In this document: positions 8,875 to 22,072 of the stretch, in pieces
Layout: each line of letters starts with the position of its first letter
How positions within the stretch are numbered: the first letter of the stretch is position 1
Assembly (NCBI RefSeq): GCF_050947335.1
Contig: NC_134988.1
Span: forward strand, 4,092,001 to 4,156,000
From: Megachile rotundata
Lineage: Eukaryota; Arthropoda; Insecta; Hymenoptera; Megachilidae
DNA: 64,000 nucleotides
Reading direction: 5' to 3'
Position numbers and translations under genes: made by a program
The notes under the pieces: generated by a model
What the model was told of the DNA's origin: nothing
The model's database searches: none
Seen by the model: only the letters and a program-made list of their open reading frames with translations

Positions 8875-10716
8875 ACAGGGTGTTCGGCTACTGGTGGGCA
8901 TAATTTTAGGAGGTGGTAGCTGGAGTGATTCTGAACAACTTTTTCCTTTACCAAAATGCTGGTTAAAGCTTAGTTTTTGAATTATTAATGAAAGACACTG
9001 ACCAATGAGAACGCGTATAGACCGGTCGCGCGACAGCTTCGAATATGACGGCCGATCATCGTCGTGAACAAATGTATCGATACTGTCGGTATTACGTCGG
9101 TATAACGTCGGAATAACGTCGGTATAATAGAAAGCTGTTAGATGAAAGTTACAGTGAATAATGAATACAAAAATCTGGATTATTGTTGAATTATCATTCA
9201 TTCATGAATAAGAAATAACAAAATTAGTCTCTACTCATGTAATCAAAGTAAATCGAATTTATTCAATACGTTTATTCGTTATCGCAAAGAAATAATAGCT
9301 AAAATATGGAAAATTATTTTCGTTAGATATTGTAATGATGAAAAAGAACAAATTCTCATTTTTAAAAAATTGAATAACTTTTCTATTCAACAAATAAAAA
9401 TGTGAATTGAGTAATTAACAAATTTAAATGTAGCTTACCCATTAAACTGCAAATAATCACAATAAAAATGCGTCTCTGTCACCGGTCCGATCCACCGGTC
9501 CTTACTGTTAATATAAATCAATCACCATACAGAAACTCTCAAAAAACTCTCAAGAAACTTCATTGTCACCTATCACTTTCATCTTTCATTATTAGTTTTC
9601 ATTATCACTTTTCTTTCTCATTTTTCACTAATTTGCACTAATTTTCACTGTGAGTCCGACACGTAAATAGAACGAATGAAAACACGTGAACGAAAATTCA
9701 TAAATGATTTAAACTATACTATCTTGAAAGCAAGAAACCGGAATTTTCGATTAAAAACAACGATACATTTTATTTCGGCACGTTTCTTTCGACAATAAAC
9801 GATGACTGTCGATCGACGCCGCAGTCATTCAACAGATCATCGTTGCATGGCAACCGTTCGCGACGTATGCCTCGCGATGGAGAACAAAACCGTGATCCGT
9901 AGCCAGTCTAACAATGTCTTCTTATAAAATATAATATAATTTCGATTCCTCAATTCGGATATCTTATAATGAGAATAGTGTATCGTTAAACATACATATC
10001 TATGAATAATCGTTCACGCGTTTTTATTCGGTCCGTTTACCAGTCGTGCTTATGTTGTGCAATTATTATGAGAAAAAGACAGTGAAATAAATTTAGAGTT
10101 CATTGACCCTGCCAGGACATCAGCTGTTGATGCTCTGATCGGTGGATCTACCCGGCGACACAAATATTTTTTATCGAAGCTAATTTTTCCATGAATCAAT
10201 GAGTAAGTGTTATTTAAGTTACTTCTGTATTTTTAAAATTAAACGTACGCAGCAATAGATTTATTTCACTTCAATGAGGTACTGCATTAGATATTCTATT
10301 CCAGTTCGATCTCATTTCATAGGCAAGGTACTCATTCGTTTTCAAACGTGAATTTATTCGTTTGCTTCATTAGTATAGTTGACAAAATTAATTTTCGTGA
10401 ATTTATTCTTTTTCCTTTTTGAAGGCATAAAATAAATACAATATACTTCGTCTGGTTGTTGTAAACAACAACTAATTGGTTTATTTCTCATTCACGAATT
10501 ACGAAGAATTTAATATTATTCTTAACATGTTAATTCATTATTCGATTTAACTTTTACCTAATAGCTTCCTGTTATATCGACGTTATACCGACGTTATACT
10601 GACAGTATCGCTACATTTGTTCACGACGACGATCGGCCGTCATATTCGAAGCTGTCGCGCGACTGGTCTATACGCGCTCTCATTGGTTAGTGTTTTTTAT
10701 TAATAATTCAAAAACT
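8875..10716. mobile_element. Foldback-type element with long inverted arms
   Basis: Bases 8972-9225 are inverted relative to about 10470-10716, including tgaccaatgagaacgcg and ttcgaatatgacggccgatc. Each arm carries 11-bp tandem units (gtcggtataac; four at 9086-9129, about three inverted at 10571-10603). The left end begins tacagggtgttcgg, a start I recall from widespread insect repeats; the matching right outer end is missing. The roughly 1.2 kb between the arms has no credible ORF. It includes a cgttgcatggcaacc near-palindrome at about 9840. Confidence 0.65.
9086..9129 (+). repeat. 11-bp tandem units in foldback arm
   Basis: Four near-identical gtcggtataac units; the opposite arm has about three inverted units. 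Confidence 0.8.
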
Positions 10717-11639
10717 GTATACTACTTCACGAAATACGTTACTAATTACGAATCTATAATTTTCCGAATTCAAGATGGTGGATATGCCTAATCATATTTT
10801 AGAGAATGATGATGAAATCAACTTAAGATACTTATATAAGTATATTTGGCAACCCTAAATCCGATAACAAATAACAATTCTATAATGATCCAAACTTTCT
10901 TTCTGTCTTAGAACTGCCAAATTTCTTATAGGTTTAAAGCATCCCCGATATACATATTGCACGAATACGTTTGCAGTTCCCCATACAATATTCCGATATA
11001 AAATGGAAGTCTGAAAAGGGAATTTACTCTACTTCAAATCGATCCATTTGCACAAACTCTGTACATGAAATACTGTTGACATTAAGCTCAACCATAAACA
11101 GATCACAGTACAAAACACGTGATATCATACTTGAATATTGACACCACGAATAATGATCCCTTTGCGAAAGTTCAAACTTTGAAATGAAATACATGCCTTT
11201 TATGTGTTTTAAACTTGCGCGTTGCGTGAAAAACGATATTTTCAACGAAATATTCAACAAAGCTTTACAAAACTTTCTTTTGTGTCGAAATCTGGATACA
11301 ATGAAGCTGTGGTTATTCATCCGAATGGAGAAACAAATACGTCCCGATAAGCGGTTTTCGAATAATCTTTATAAAAGACTGTGCTGCATGTTTGGGAATA
11401 TACTGCAAAAAATCGGAAGTAAAACGATTATTGGACAAGAATTTTGCGTGAAAATGGACAGAATAAACGAAACACAAAAAATAAATTGTGGAGTATCGTG
11501 AAAATGTAAAGGGAAATCAATTAAGAGATCATCAAATTAATTTAATGGCAATAACTTTGTTAGCAAAGAGATATTCAATTGGGACAGCTATACCCACTGT
11601 GATTAGCTTGGCATTTGTACGTTTAATTTGAGGATTCAC
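10717..11639. other. Unassigned sequence
   Basis: Overlapping open frames on both strands (11024-11320, 11184-11501) show no recognisable motif. No splice-linked partner is visible. I see no supported feature. Confidence 0.4.
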
Positions 11640-12375
11640 CAGTTTGGGAATTTGAGGAATAAGAGATTGAAAAATTTAGATACAATGAGGATTTGGAAAT
11701 TTAACAACTTGGCTAATTTAAGAAATTGGAAATGTGAAGAGTTTAGTAATATAGAGATTTAGAAGCTTGAAAATTTTGGTAATTTATAGATTAGGAAAGA
11801 AGACTTTAATAATTTACAGATTTGGAAATTTGAAAATTGGAGTAATTTGTAGATTGGGAAATTTCAAAATTTGAGTAATTTAGGGGTTTAAAAATTTGAA
11901 AATTTGGATAATATAGAAATTTGAACTTTGAGTGACTTGAGGTTTTTGGAATATAATAATTTGTATAATTTAGAGATTTTTAAATTTGGATAATTTAGTG
12001 ATTTGAAATTTTGAAAATTTGGACTATGCGGGAGTTTGGATATTTGAAAATTTGAGTAATATAGGGATTTGAAAATTTCAAAATGTAAGTAATATACGAA
12101 TTTGAAAATTTCAAAATTTGGATAATGCATGAACTTGTAGGTTTGAAAATTTGAATAATATATGAATTTGGAAATTTTAAAGTTTATGTAATTTAAAGAT
12201 TTGGAAATATTAAGAATTGGGTAATTTTAAAATTTAGAAATTTCAAAAATTAAATAATTTAGGAAATTAGAAATTTTTAAATTTGCGTAAGTTAAGAATT
12301 TACAAATTTCGACAGTTGAGTAATGTAGGGATTCGAAAATTCCAAAATTGGAATATTCGAAAATTAAGAAGCTTA
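11640..12375. repeat. AT-rich minisatellite-like array, about 0.7 kb
   Basis: Degenerate units of 12-16 bases such as aatttggaaatttga repeat throughout. Long open frames on the minus strand (YSNF, KFSN-type repeats) are products of this composition. Confidence 0.8.
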
Positions 12376-13400
12376 AGAATTCAAAAGGTGAAAGTACCAG
12401 GTTTGTCACATTTGAATTATAGTTTGCGTCACATGAGTGTAACACAATAAAGTGACACGAAAATAGTCCTAATAGACTTTGTAATAATTTATCAAAATAA
12501 AATTTTGAAAGTATTGATACAGGCTGATAAAAGTTATATTTGAAATCGGACTAAATATTGTTTTGAGATATGTCTTGCATTATCAGATAATATTCAATAA
12601 ATCTTGTTTTTAGTGTCGGAATTTATTAGAAGCAGCTTCAGGGTCTAATTTTCCAATCATACACGTACATAATTTAAGTATACATATAAATAATACGAGT
12701 AATAGTGGTTAAATATACAGTACCGAGAATGTTTCACAAATCAGTTCATATTTTTCGATTGTAAAGATTGACTGTTTGTGCACCAGGAAATTTTAAATAA
12801 ATACCAAAGTGCACTGTGTAGAAATATTTTAATTTAAACTAAAAAATAGTGAAAAATACGACTAAGTCTAACTGAATTAATGCTTATTGCTTGTCCAAGA
12901 GTTCGCTCGTAAAAAATTCTAAGTTACAGGAGTACGCCTGTGTACAATATTGTATTGCAAGTTCGTGACATGATTAACAAAGTTCTCAAAAAATTCTCAA
13001 AGCTTCTGCCCTATTTTCGGAAAAACAGTCCTTTTATTAACTTGTTGGAGGACTGTCGATGGGGGTGACTTCTCTGATTGGGTTATTTCTTGCGTTCCTG
13101 TTTAGCAAAAGGGCGGTCATCTTTTCCGCTATTCGTTAAAAAATCCACGCCTTCAAAGTCCTGGTAACCCTCAGGTACAGCACAAGTGACGCAGTTGGAA
13201 AGTCCCAAAATGCTTACCCTGAGTCAAGCACCCCATGACCCATCCTGATTGAGTGCAGATGGCAAATTTTATGGCACCACTAAAGCCATTTAGTTTTTGA
13301 AATGAGCTAATAAATTATTCGTAGCTAAACAATAAGTCCTCTTCCTGTATTGCGAGTGTAAATTTACAATGTCTACAATTTCAAACTTTCTAAAATACAA
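12376..13400. other. Unassigned sequence
   Basis: No gene found. About 12725-12785 is a weak third relative of the motif duplicated at 13411 and 13901. The slightly GC-richer part at 13010-13260 has no open frame I can support. Confidence 0.4.
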
Positions 13401-13410
13401 GTCCAAACAT

Positions 13411-13518
13411 TGACCAAGCGAAATTTAGTAAAAAAAAATACAATCGTGTCAGAAAGTAGACGATCATTGTATTAGGATGGTTGGTACGAACATAAGCGAC
13501 TGTCATATAATTGCAACC
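13411..13518 (+). repeat. Local direct repeat, unit 1
   Basis: Shares gaccaagcgaa, gtgtcagaaagtagacgatc and cataagcgact with 13901-14010, about 490 bp downstream. Confidence 0.75.
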
Positions 13519-13900
13519 AAAACTTAAAAATCAGTATTCATATTTTGTATATTGCACGCAAACTACATCAGTACCGTGTGTTACGTCAACATACACATGC
13601 TACATCGCTATTGTCAGCTTGAACATAACTGATACAGCACTAAGCTACTTACAGTATGACTAAGCGTCGATTAATCACTTAGCATTATACAAATTATTCC
13701 ACTTCGTGTATAACATACGCGAGGGGCCAAAACGTCTGCCGTATGAAATAACGTTTTTCTTTATCATAATTCTATATTATAGTGACTCTACTCGATCCTT
13801 AAACTGAGTTGCAATTTTGTATAATACTCGTAGAAGATATGAATGCGATATGGAATCAAGAATGTTTCACAAATTCGTATTTTTACACGATTTTAAAGAT

Positions 13901-14010
13901 CGACCAAGCGAATTTGGTAAAAGAAAGTACAGTCGTGTCAGAAAGTAGACGATCATTGTGTTAGAAGGGGTGACACTGACATAAGCGACTATCGTATGAT
14001 TATAAGCGAT
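13901..14010 (+). repeat. Local direct repeat, unit 2
   Basis: Partner of 13411-13518; the preceding gaatgtttcacaaat is also seen near 12728. Confidence 0.75.
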
Positions 14011-14214
14011 CGTGAGGCGTCCACTATACTAGATATAAAGGAACACATTAATAGCGCTACTAAAATTTATACGGACTCTTTCAAAAATTACGCAGGACTC
14101 AATGCTGAAGGCTATGTCCATAAGAGTGTTAGGCGCGGTAAAGAGTTCGTGGGAAAACATAATTTACATTGAATTTCAGTTAGATTGCAGGCAAACTTCG
14201 TCTTGTAGTCTCAT

Positions 14215-14815
14215 AGTTCCGAATTTCTAATGTTCCTAAGTATCAATATTTCCAAGTCGTAATATTACCAAGGCCCTGCGTTCCTAATGTCCTAACCCGA
14301 ATGTTCCCCAGTCGTAATATTACCAAGGGCCAAAATTCCAAATCCGAATATTTACACAAGTTCCAATATTCTCAGGTCTAAATACTCCCAAGTTCCAATA
14401 TTCTGAAGTTCCAATACTCTCAAGTTTCAATATTACCAAGTTCCAATATTCCTAAGTCCCAATACTCCCAAGTACAAATACTCTCAAGTTCCAATACTCC
14501 TAAATCCCAATACTCCCTAGTCACAGTACTCCCAAGTTCCAATACTCCCATATTCCAATATTTCCAAATCCCAAAACTCCCAAGTCCCAATACTCTTAAG
14601 TTCCAATATTTTCAAGTCCCAGTACTTCTAAGTTCCAATATTTTCAAGTTCCAATACTCCCAAGTCCCAATACTCACAAGTTCCAATATTTTCAAGTTCC
14701 AATACTACAAAGTCCCAATACTCACAAGTTCCAATACTTTCAAATCCCAATACTCCCAAGTGTCAATACTCTCAAGTCTCAATACGCCCAAGTTCCAATA
14801 TTTTCAAGTCAAACT
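14215..14815. repeat. Minisatellite of ccaatactcccaagt-type units
   Basis: About forty degenerate units of 13-16 bases alternating ccaatactcc and caagtt over 600 bp. The pyrimidine-rich sense distinguishes it from the A/T arrays elsewhere. Confidence 0.85.
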
Positions 14816-17480
14816 TGAAACTTTAACTAGATGATATTTAATAAATGTTAACTAGCGATAGTACGTTCACTCAAAAAAATGGGATCATACTGGTGCCTGC
14901 AGAAGACCGAATGAAAGGAAGAGATCATTGTCACGGCAATCAAATTGCACCTCGACTGTGCGAAAATATATGGCGACAATTTTGTCGCCGAAATAATGTC
15001 GATTTGACGGCATTTTTGATGGACACGATTTAAGCACGATATATTTTCTATTAAACAGTAAAATTCATCCAGTTTCCACATTAGAGTAATCTGCACAATA
15101 TTCCAAAATTACCAAACTTTAATGGCAATTAACTTCTGAATCAATAAATTCCGACATTCAAAATCATAATGCATTTCGGTGGTTCACATATTATACATAG
15201 TTATAGCTATCAGAATACGTTCTCATGTAATTGTAATAACTTAGTGCTTTATAATTCGTTTCTTGTGTAACTGTAATAGTTCGTAGAATAAAATATAACC
15301 TATAACAGACCAGTAATAATAAGAAAGTGAAGGTTGAAAGTTTCATTAAAATCAATTCAGTTGTTTTAAATATTATCGAGTACCACAAATTTATATAATA
15401 CTTCTTTATAAAAGTAAACTTTTTTATATAACATGGTTATATATGGAAAGTTATCTATGGTTATTTATTTAGTGTTTCGCTTCAATTTAGCCTATACTGC
15501 GGTAAAACGCAAATCAAATTGTAGGTAATAGGAGCAAAGTTATTGCTGCTCAAGCGAAGATAAAAATCAAAATGGCGGTATACGAAGGTAAGCAACTATG
15601 TTTTACAAGCCACCCGGTTGATACAGGTGAGAAGAAAAATCGTGGCTTTAGAAGATTCCCAGGAGCACGATATAAAACACTGGAAATAGCGTTCAGAGCG
15701 AATAAAACGGGTCCGTGGTGTACTAAAAGATCGTTTACGGCTCGTGCGAGTCTCTACTTGCCTAGTACAGCCAGAGGAAAGTTATTAATTCCCTTGGAAA
15801 TTAATGTCTCTAACGACTCACAAATTCTGTGTCATTTTTTTTCGTGATGTTCAGAGTCATGGTAGTTTTGTTTTTAATACAGTAAACGATTAGTATGCAG
15901 CAAAATAAGTATCTCAATTGATACAATGCGGTACCTAATGGCTGATTTTATCGATAGATCGAAGAAATGGATGACATATTTCATTATACAAAATCAATGT
16001 ATCCTTCAGTTTATGTTCACTCATATAAATGTTGTTTGCATAAAAGATGCGCATTTCCTTCTTCTACTAAACAAGCTTAGATGGATGTGTAATTTATTCC
16101 GTATAAACATATAAATAATTGTTTCCACACAAGCGCATTCGGTGCTTACTTACATTTATTCTCCATTGTACTTTTGCTGTCTACTTGTGACTTATGCGTC
16201 TAAAACTGCTACCGTCGCAAATAGGTTAATGCTACTTAAGAAAAGTGTAAATCGAATCGACAGGTGGAAGAATCAATACAGAGACAATGTCTGGGAAAAG
16301 TTAGCGCGATGCTTTTCATTTCGTTAATTTCGGCAAATTCAGAGAGAATAGTTGGTAAGTAAAAAAAGCATGCTTGATTCCTTAGTTGGCTCGTTAACCA
16401 GTGAGTTCTTTCTCTTCTAGCGGACTGCTAATTATCCCTATAGTTTCCAAGAGACTGCCACCCCATTGCCAGAACCCACCCACACCTTCTCTAACTACCA
16501 GACCGAGTGTTAAGCTTACGAGTTCGATAATCTCTCCTCTTTCGCGATAAGCTCTGATTTATGGGGTTTTCAACGTTCCTAGGCTCACGAATCCGCCAAC
16601 TTTTCGACAATGAAAAACACTGTTGGCCGCAGTTACCCGACGGAACTAGTTCTGCCACAAAGTGCTTGTACTTTATTTTCAGCGTCCTACTTCGCATCAA
16701 ATCGCTCATTGGAAATCTTTGAAATCCGATGCTCCATTATTATCGGTATCATGTAACTTGTAACACTATGTAATATTAACAAGGTACATATACCCTGTAG
16801 GGAACATGACCCATATTACCTGAACTCAACGTGTTCCATATTACGTACTCCCGTATTTCCACTGTAACATAAATTTAATGGTAGATTGCTTTCGAACACA
16901 AAAGCAAACATGTTCAATAAAAGAAGTCAAGCAAAAGTAAAATTGATGAGGTCAATTTCATTAAGTCCGCGTATTTTATCTAGTTATTGAGATTCGTGAA
17001 ATCCTCTGACATTAATTCTCGCTTGTCACGTTTGGCGTAGCTTAGGTTATTCTCAAGTTATGGGAACACTTGGTCTATTCGTATAACATCTCGTATTTCA
17101 ATAGAACTGGGTGGGAGATAGAGTAAATCTAGAGCGGGGAAACTTTGATATCACTGCTAGTAATCCACACCCATAGCAGTAATCTTCTGGTCAGAATCAC
17201 TAAAAGGAAGTTGCAAATTTGTGACTAAGATGTATTATGTTATAGTATAACAAGAATACGATTGTGAGATAGCATAACGTACAAGAATCAGAATGCAATG
17301 AATCCGTGATTTCCACTCCAGTCGTATTTAAGTATATGACATAATATTTATATTGTGTTGTAACAATCGTTTATAACAAATTACACACTGTTTGCTGTAG
17401 AGTGTAAATGTAGTTTTGTTCTTTTATTACTTTGTCAGGAAATTTACGACTAGATCTAATTGTGACGTTACAAGAACACA
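14816..17480. other. Unassigned 2.7-kb stretch
   Basis: No recognisable element. A 91-codon frame at 15572-15847 starts in a good context (caaaatggcg). It is followed after 16 coding bases by gtaagc, so a first exon with a donor is conceivable, but nothing else supports it. Frames at 14845-15033, 15926-16327 and 16491-16709 show no motif. Confidence 0.35.
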
Positions 17481-17510
17481 TAAAATATACAGGGTGTGCC
17501 AAGAGGTGAA

Positions 17511-17810
17511 CATAAGATATGCAGGATTAGAAAAGTCATTTTTTAACTGTTTTTTTTTTTAATCTGCAGACGAGAACCTTTCAGTTTATAGAGTGAAGTA
17601 TTTAACCGCGAAATTAAACATTCATATCATTATAATTTTCTCAGACTTCAAAATCTAGGGAGCAACTAACACTAATTATTAGCATCTCTAACTAACTAAA
17701 TGTGGTACACATATATTTAGCAGAACAAATTCTGTAAAGTTTCATTAATACCTAAAATGTAATACTTCAGTTTTCCTCGTCCATCCTGCAAGCGTATCGA
17801 TGTCGTTCAT
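17511..17810 (+). repeat. Interspersed repeat family D, copy 1 (empty site)
   Basis: Reverse-complement homologue of 62470-62549 joined to 63560-63770. Matching parts include aactgttttttt, tctgcagacgag, ttaaccgcgaaattaaac-like sequence, gtaaagtttcattaatacc and gtaatacttcagttttcc. This copy lacks the 1-kb insert in copy 2 and so defines it. A tacagggtgtgcc start at about 17490 may be its terminus. Confidence 0.75.
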
Positions 17811-19184
17811 GTCACAGAACACTTTTACCCAGGAACATGGGGAGTATTGCACGGGCAATGGACCGATTTAAAAAGTAAATGAGAACAGTTGACGAACGAG
17901 AATCGACAAACAACAACGCACTAGCTTGCCGGTTGATGAAAATATACTCAGATAGAGAAAGTTTCGTTGTAGCGAAACGATATCTGGATCCTACGGACGC
18001 GGAACACGACGTTATAAAATACGGAAAGAGCGTTGCTTCCATGAAAAAAATATAAGCAGAAGTTAGTTTTGATCCGAGGTACTCGTCGTGTCTCGTTGTT
18101 CGTCGAATAAGCCAACAGTTTGGAAACATTGTTTACACTCGCAGCTTCTCGCAGATCAGAGCTTGCGTAGTGTAAGGTTCGCCCACGAAACTTGTGTTTT
18201 CGAAGAGTCGTTACCGTTGTCTTACGTTATTTCTCGAGAATATTCATGCTACGGCAGTCTATGAAACACGCCTGTATAATTAATGCGGCTGTTTCGCGTG
18301 GCTTCGTGAGAACATTAACACGTTACCTACGACATTCATGTGGCTCTGTCTTCAAAACAGACAGTCATATACCTAACCGAATTCCGCAGATGATACATCT
18401 CCAATATTAACGCATCAGTATCAGTACACGTCGACATAATGTGTACTGGGTGTACTAGGTAACTGACAGAAACTGTTAAATTGCAATTAATCATTTATTC
18501 TTATTAACTTTTTACATACAAATTTTGCAAAAAACACTTAAGCATCTAGAGTTGTTGTAATTCTACTCTTCGGGTTTTTGAATATAATGCTGCCAAAAAT
18601 ATGTTGTTTCTTTTAAAGCTTTCGAAATTTAATGTGCGAGGTAGTGAGAAAGAGAAAAAGATAGGAATTCTTGGATATTACTGGGACTAAAGGGTGAATC
18701 GTGTGCGTAATTGTAGAGAATGAGACAGAATTCGGAGTTATTTAAATTAACTAAACAAAAAGCCTAAAAATGTTTGTAAGCTATAGTGAAATGTAATAGA
18801 GCTGTAAAATTTTTGAAACCATTGTACATAACACACATGTTATGAGAAATGTGTGATAAGGTGTTAGAGTGTAGCATGATCAGCTGTGCATTACTATGTG
18901 GTCAGCCATTTCACTATAAATTGATCCACACCTCTACAGATCAGTTCTAGTAATAAATCAAATCAGATCAGGTTTTGTAACGAATCCGGTATTGATCATG
19001 TTTTGTACTCGCCGATATCAATATTTACTCCCTTAATTACTAATTAAGGAAGTAGTTCTAATTACAATGTTATGCAGAATGTAACTAGCGGAACAGCGGA
19101 ACAGAAATTGATTCAACATAACAAAATAAGTCAAGACAAAAGAAAATTAAGAATAGAAAGTGAAATATTGGTATTGTAATACGC
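17811..19184. other. Unassigned; CpG-richer part at 17.8-18.4 kb
   Basis: CpG dinucleotides are clearly commoner at 17810-18330 than in the surroundings. Frames on both strands there (17812-18129 minus, 18192-18410 plus) match nothing I recognise. A host promoter or first exon is possible but unsupported. Confidence 0.3.
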
Positions 19185-20460
19185 TTTATATCATGTCATT
19201 GTAATACTTTCAAGCGATTCTTCTTGCAAGGTGTAGGAATAAATTCTTTCCGACTGACTTTATACGAGTAGCCCATCGATACAGATATCTGAGATTTTAT
19301 AATGCTGATATACTCAACGCTAAAGAAGGTTAAATAGTTTAATGGTATACATTATTCGTAAAATAGAAAAACAAAGTTCTAACGAGTTGAAAGTTCTACA
19401 GATAAAAAGTTTACATAGAGTATTATCTAATTGGTAGTGCAACCGGATAAGGACTGATTCTAACATGAAAAAGTAGTTCGAAAATGTAGAATAAGATTTT
19501 CTTGTTTGAGATTGTTTTCTAGAAAATCTACTTTATGTAGATATTTGACTAAGTCTCAATTTCACGAATTTCAGTATAGACTAGTATCTTCGAAAATTAT
19601 AGTCATAATTGTAAACATTGCCGGTGTAATCAATTTCTCCATTATTCTTGCTCTACTTTTACACTCATCGAATGAAACAATTAGTTTCAGTCGAATTATC
19701 GATACGATTAGATACAGTAATCGAGAGTATACGGGTATAATACTTGCATTAGGTACATGTGACGATAAAGTATCGGTCGCAGCTAATTGTTATAAATACC
19801 GATATCCAAATCGTCATCATCCCGATAGCAGAGTTATTCAGAGATCAGAACGAATCGTTGCGAAACATGGTTCTTTTGAACCACTTTGTTAACTTGGAGG
19901 TCATCATTATCGAACTACGAGCGTGGGAGAAAGAATTTTGTATGACGCAACGGATGGGTTTGGCACGAGCGCAGGAGACCATTGTTCACAACAAAATGTT
20001 AGTAAATCCACTGTTAGTCGCATATTACATGAAAATAAATTGCATCCTTGCCACATTTCTAAAGTATAAGTACCTACAAATCGTGATCATGTTCCGCCAA
20101 TGGCATTTTGTCATTGTCTGGTGGAACAAACTTCTAACGACGCGCAATTTTTGATAAGTATTTTATGGACCATTGAAGCACAATTCACGAGAGACGGAAT
20201 GATCAGCACTTTATAACTCCCTTCGATGGGTACTTGAAAACTTGCATGTGACGTTGTCAAATAATTTTTTGGTACGTAACGCATGTTGGTGAATATACAA
20301 ACTTTTTAAATTTGGAAATTTATGGATTTGTAAATTTAAAAATTAGGATATTTATAATAATTAAAGTTTGGAGATTATAGAATTTGACATTTTTTTATTT
20401 GGAGAGCAGAGGGTTGGAAACGTTGAGCTTATGGTAATTTGTAAAATTGAGATTGTTTAG
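19185..20460 (+). repeat. Inverted segmental duplication, arm 2
   Basis: Homologue of 3307-4585 in opposite orientation, about 14.6 kb away. It includes the transposase pseudogene and the start of flanking AT-rich sequence. Confidence 0.8.
19506..20216 (+). pseudogene. DUF4817/HTH-type transposase remnant, arm 2
   Basis: One frame reads from 19506 to a terminal stop at 20214-20216 with two internal stops, one after EPLC and one after ISKV. Order of blocks: a non-conserved leader of about 65 codons, YSNREYTGIILALG...YPNRHHPD (HTH-like), NVSKSTVSRILHENKLHP (second HTH), MAFCHCLVEQ, and LWTIEAQFTRDG. In the last block the position of the first catalytic Asp is Ile, whereas the paralogue at 3543-4226 keeps Asp. 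The catalytic core after this point is absent. The element is dead; the relation to mariner/IS630-type transposases is from motif resemblance. Confidence 0.65.
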
Positions 20461-20985
20461 AATTCGATTTGGGGTACTTTAGAATGGGATATTTTAGAAC
20501 TTGAGAGTTTCGAAATTTGAATTTGGGAGTTTGAGGATTTAAGTGTTTGAAAAATTTCTTTTGGAAATTTAAGAATTTTAGAACATCAGAATGTCAGAAT
20601 TAAAAAATTTCAGCATTCGAGAATTTGAGAATCTTAAAATTTGTGAATTTGAGAGTTTGGGAATTTGAGAATTTGGGAATTTGAGGATTTAAGGATTTGA
20701 AAAATTGGAAATTTAAGATTTTAGATATTTGAAAATTTAGAAGGCTGGAAATTTAAGAATTTAAAAACATGAAAATTTGGTAATTTGAGAGTTTGGGAAA
20801 TTGAGAATTTGGTAATTTAAGAGTTTAGGAAATTGAGAATTTGGTAATTTGAGAGTTTGGGAAATTGAGAATTTGAAAATTTGGGAATTAAAAAATTTTG
20901 AAATATGAGATATTGAAAATTTTACTATATCGGAATTTTGTAATTTATCAACTTGAGGATTCAAATATTTAAATATTTTAACATT
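20461..20985. repeat. AT-rich minisatellite-like array
   Basis: aatttgggaatttgaga-like degenerate units, continuing from the end of the duplicated arm. The minus-strand open frame 20761-20964 is a product of this repeat. Confidence 0.8.
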
Positions 20986-21957
20986 TGGGGTCCTAAAAAT
21001 TTTGATTTCCCCCTGCTAGTTTTTAAGAATATTCATTTAACATCAACGAAATATTTATGCATTTAAATTTTGTCAATCAAAATTGCGTTCAACATGCATT
21101 TATCGAACTAGACGTTAAAGTTGATTTCCAGTAAAACGAAGTTTCAAATAAAAAAATTATACTCCACATTCTGAGATTATTTTTTATGTAGAATCATCCT
21201 GTGTTCGGATTTCATCGCCAATGTAAGTATATAGCAAATTTTTATTTGCTTTTTAAAATAAAACCTCGAATTCATCGAAAAATCGGAAGGTGTTTGTTTC
21301 TATACTGCATATTTGTACCCCTATTTTTCTGTTGCCTTTGTCCCCTTTCATTTTTTGTTTGTTTTTTTAATGTCTGCTTTGTCTCGACTCCGCGCAGCTG
21401 GAATCTCACGTACATGCGTTATATCTGATTCTTCCGCACGGAAATACGATTACCATCGACTGCATTGCAATATTTTGTGCGTCGGAAGCGATAAATTATT
21501 AACACGTTTATGAACACGTGGTTTCCTTCATCGTCAGTTGAGCTTGCCAAAATTAATTTCTGTATGTACCGATGTGTCTATACCTACGTGATGCATGCAT
21601 GTGTCGCGTTGGAAATGGAAAATTCCACTTTTTAATTAAATATTTCATGAAAATTAGCTGTCGACGTTCACTTCAGCAATCGCCTCGCTATACAGTAATC
21701 CAGAACGTCGTTGACAAACATCGTTGAAACGAGTTGACTCGTTTAATTTTTAGGACAGGTGTGCACAATTTAGCCATAATACGATCAGCTGGTACACAGG
21801 TTTCACTCTGAGCGTGCAACAAGGTATTTAATAGGACTTTCGTATCCGCGGGGATTGCTTCTAAACTCTTCCCTAGGGACATCCGTTCGATAATAGTTGC
21901 AAATCCTATTATGTATCTACGGTGCACATATTTATTTATGTCAACTATTTATTACGC
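20986..21957. other. Unassigned sequence
   Basis: A minus-strand 79-codon frame (21688-21927) has protein-like composition but no motif I recognise and no visible exon partners. Otherwise nothing found. Confidence 0.35.
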
Positions 21958-22066
21958 GAAAATGTATGTAAAATTTTGGTAGATGAAAATGTATGTAAAA
22001 TTTTTGTATATGAAGATGTATGTGAAGTTTTAGTGGACGAAGATGTAAATCTTTAGTAAACGAAGA
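21958..22066. repeat. 27-bp minisatellite, about four units
   Basis: Units start gaaaatgtatgtaaaa or gaagatgtatgtgaag at 21958, 21985, 22012 and 22039, the fourth shortened. Confidence 0.85.
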
Positions 22067-22072
22067 TAAGGC

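Noticed and set aside
9836..9852. RFX-type X-box (cgttgcatggcaacc)
   Set aside because: One base is missing relative to the usual palindromic spacing, and it lies inside a repeat element.
11024..11501. Overlapping open frames of about 100 codons on both strands
   Set aside because: Frames on opposite strands over the same bases, no known motif, AT-driven composition, no splice or promoter support.
15572..15847. 91-codon frame with good start context and an early gtaagc
   Set aside because: No recognisable protein and no partner exon; a single ATG context and donor match are expected by chance in 64 kb.
21688..21927. Minus-strand 79-codon frame as a host exon
   Set aside because: No motif, no homologue recalled, no acceptor and donor pair in a compatible frame.
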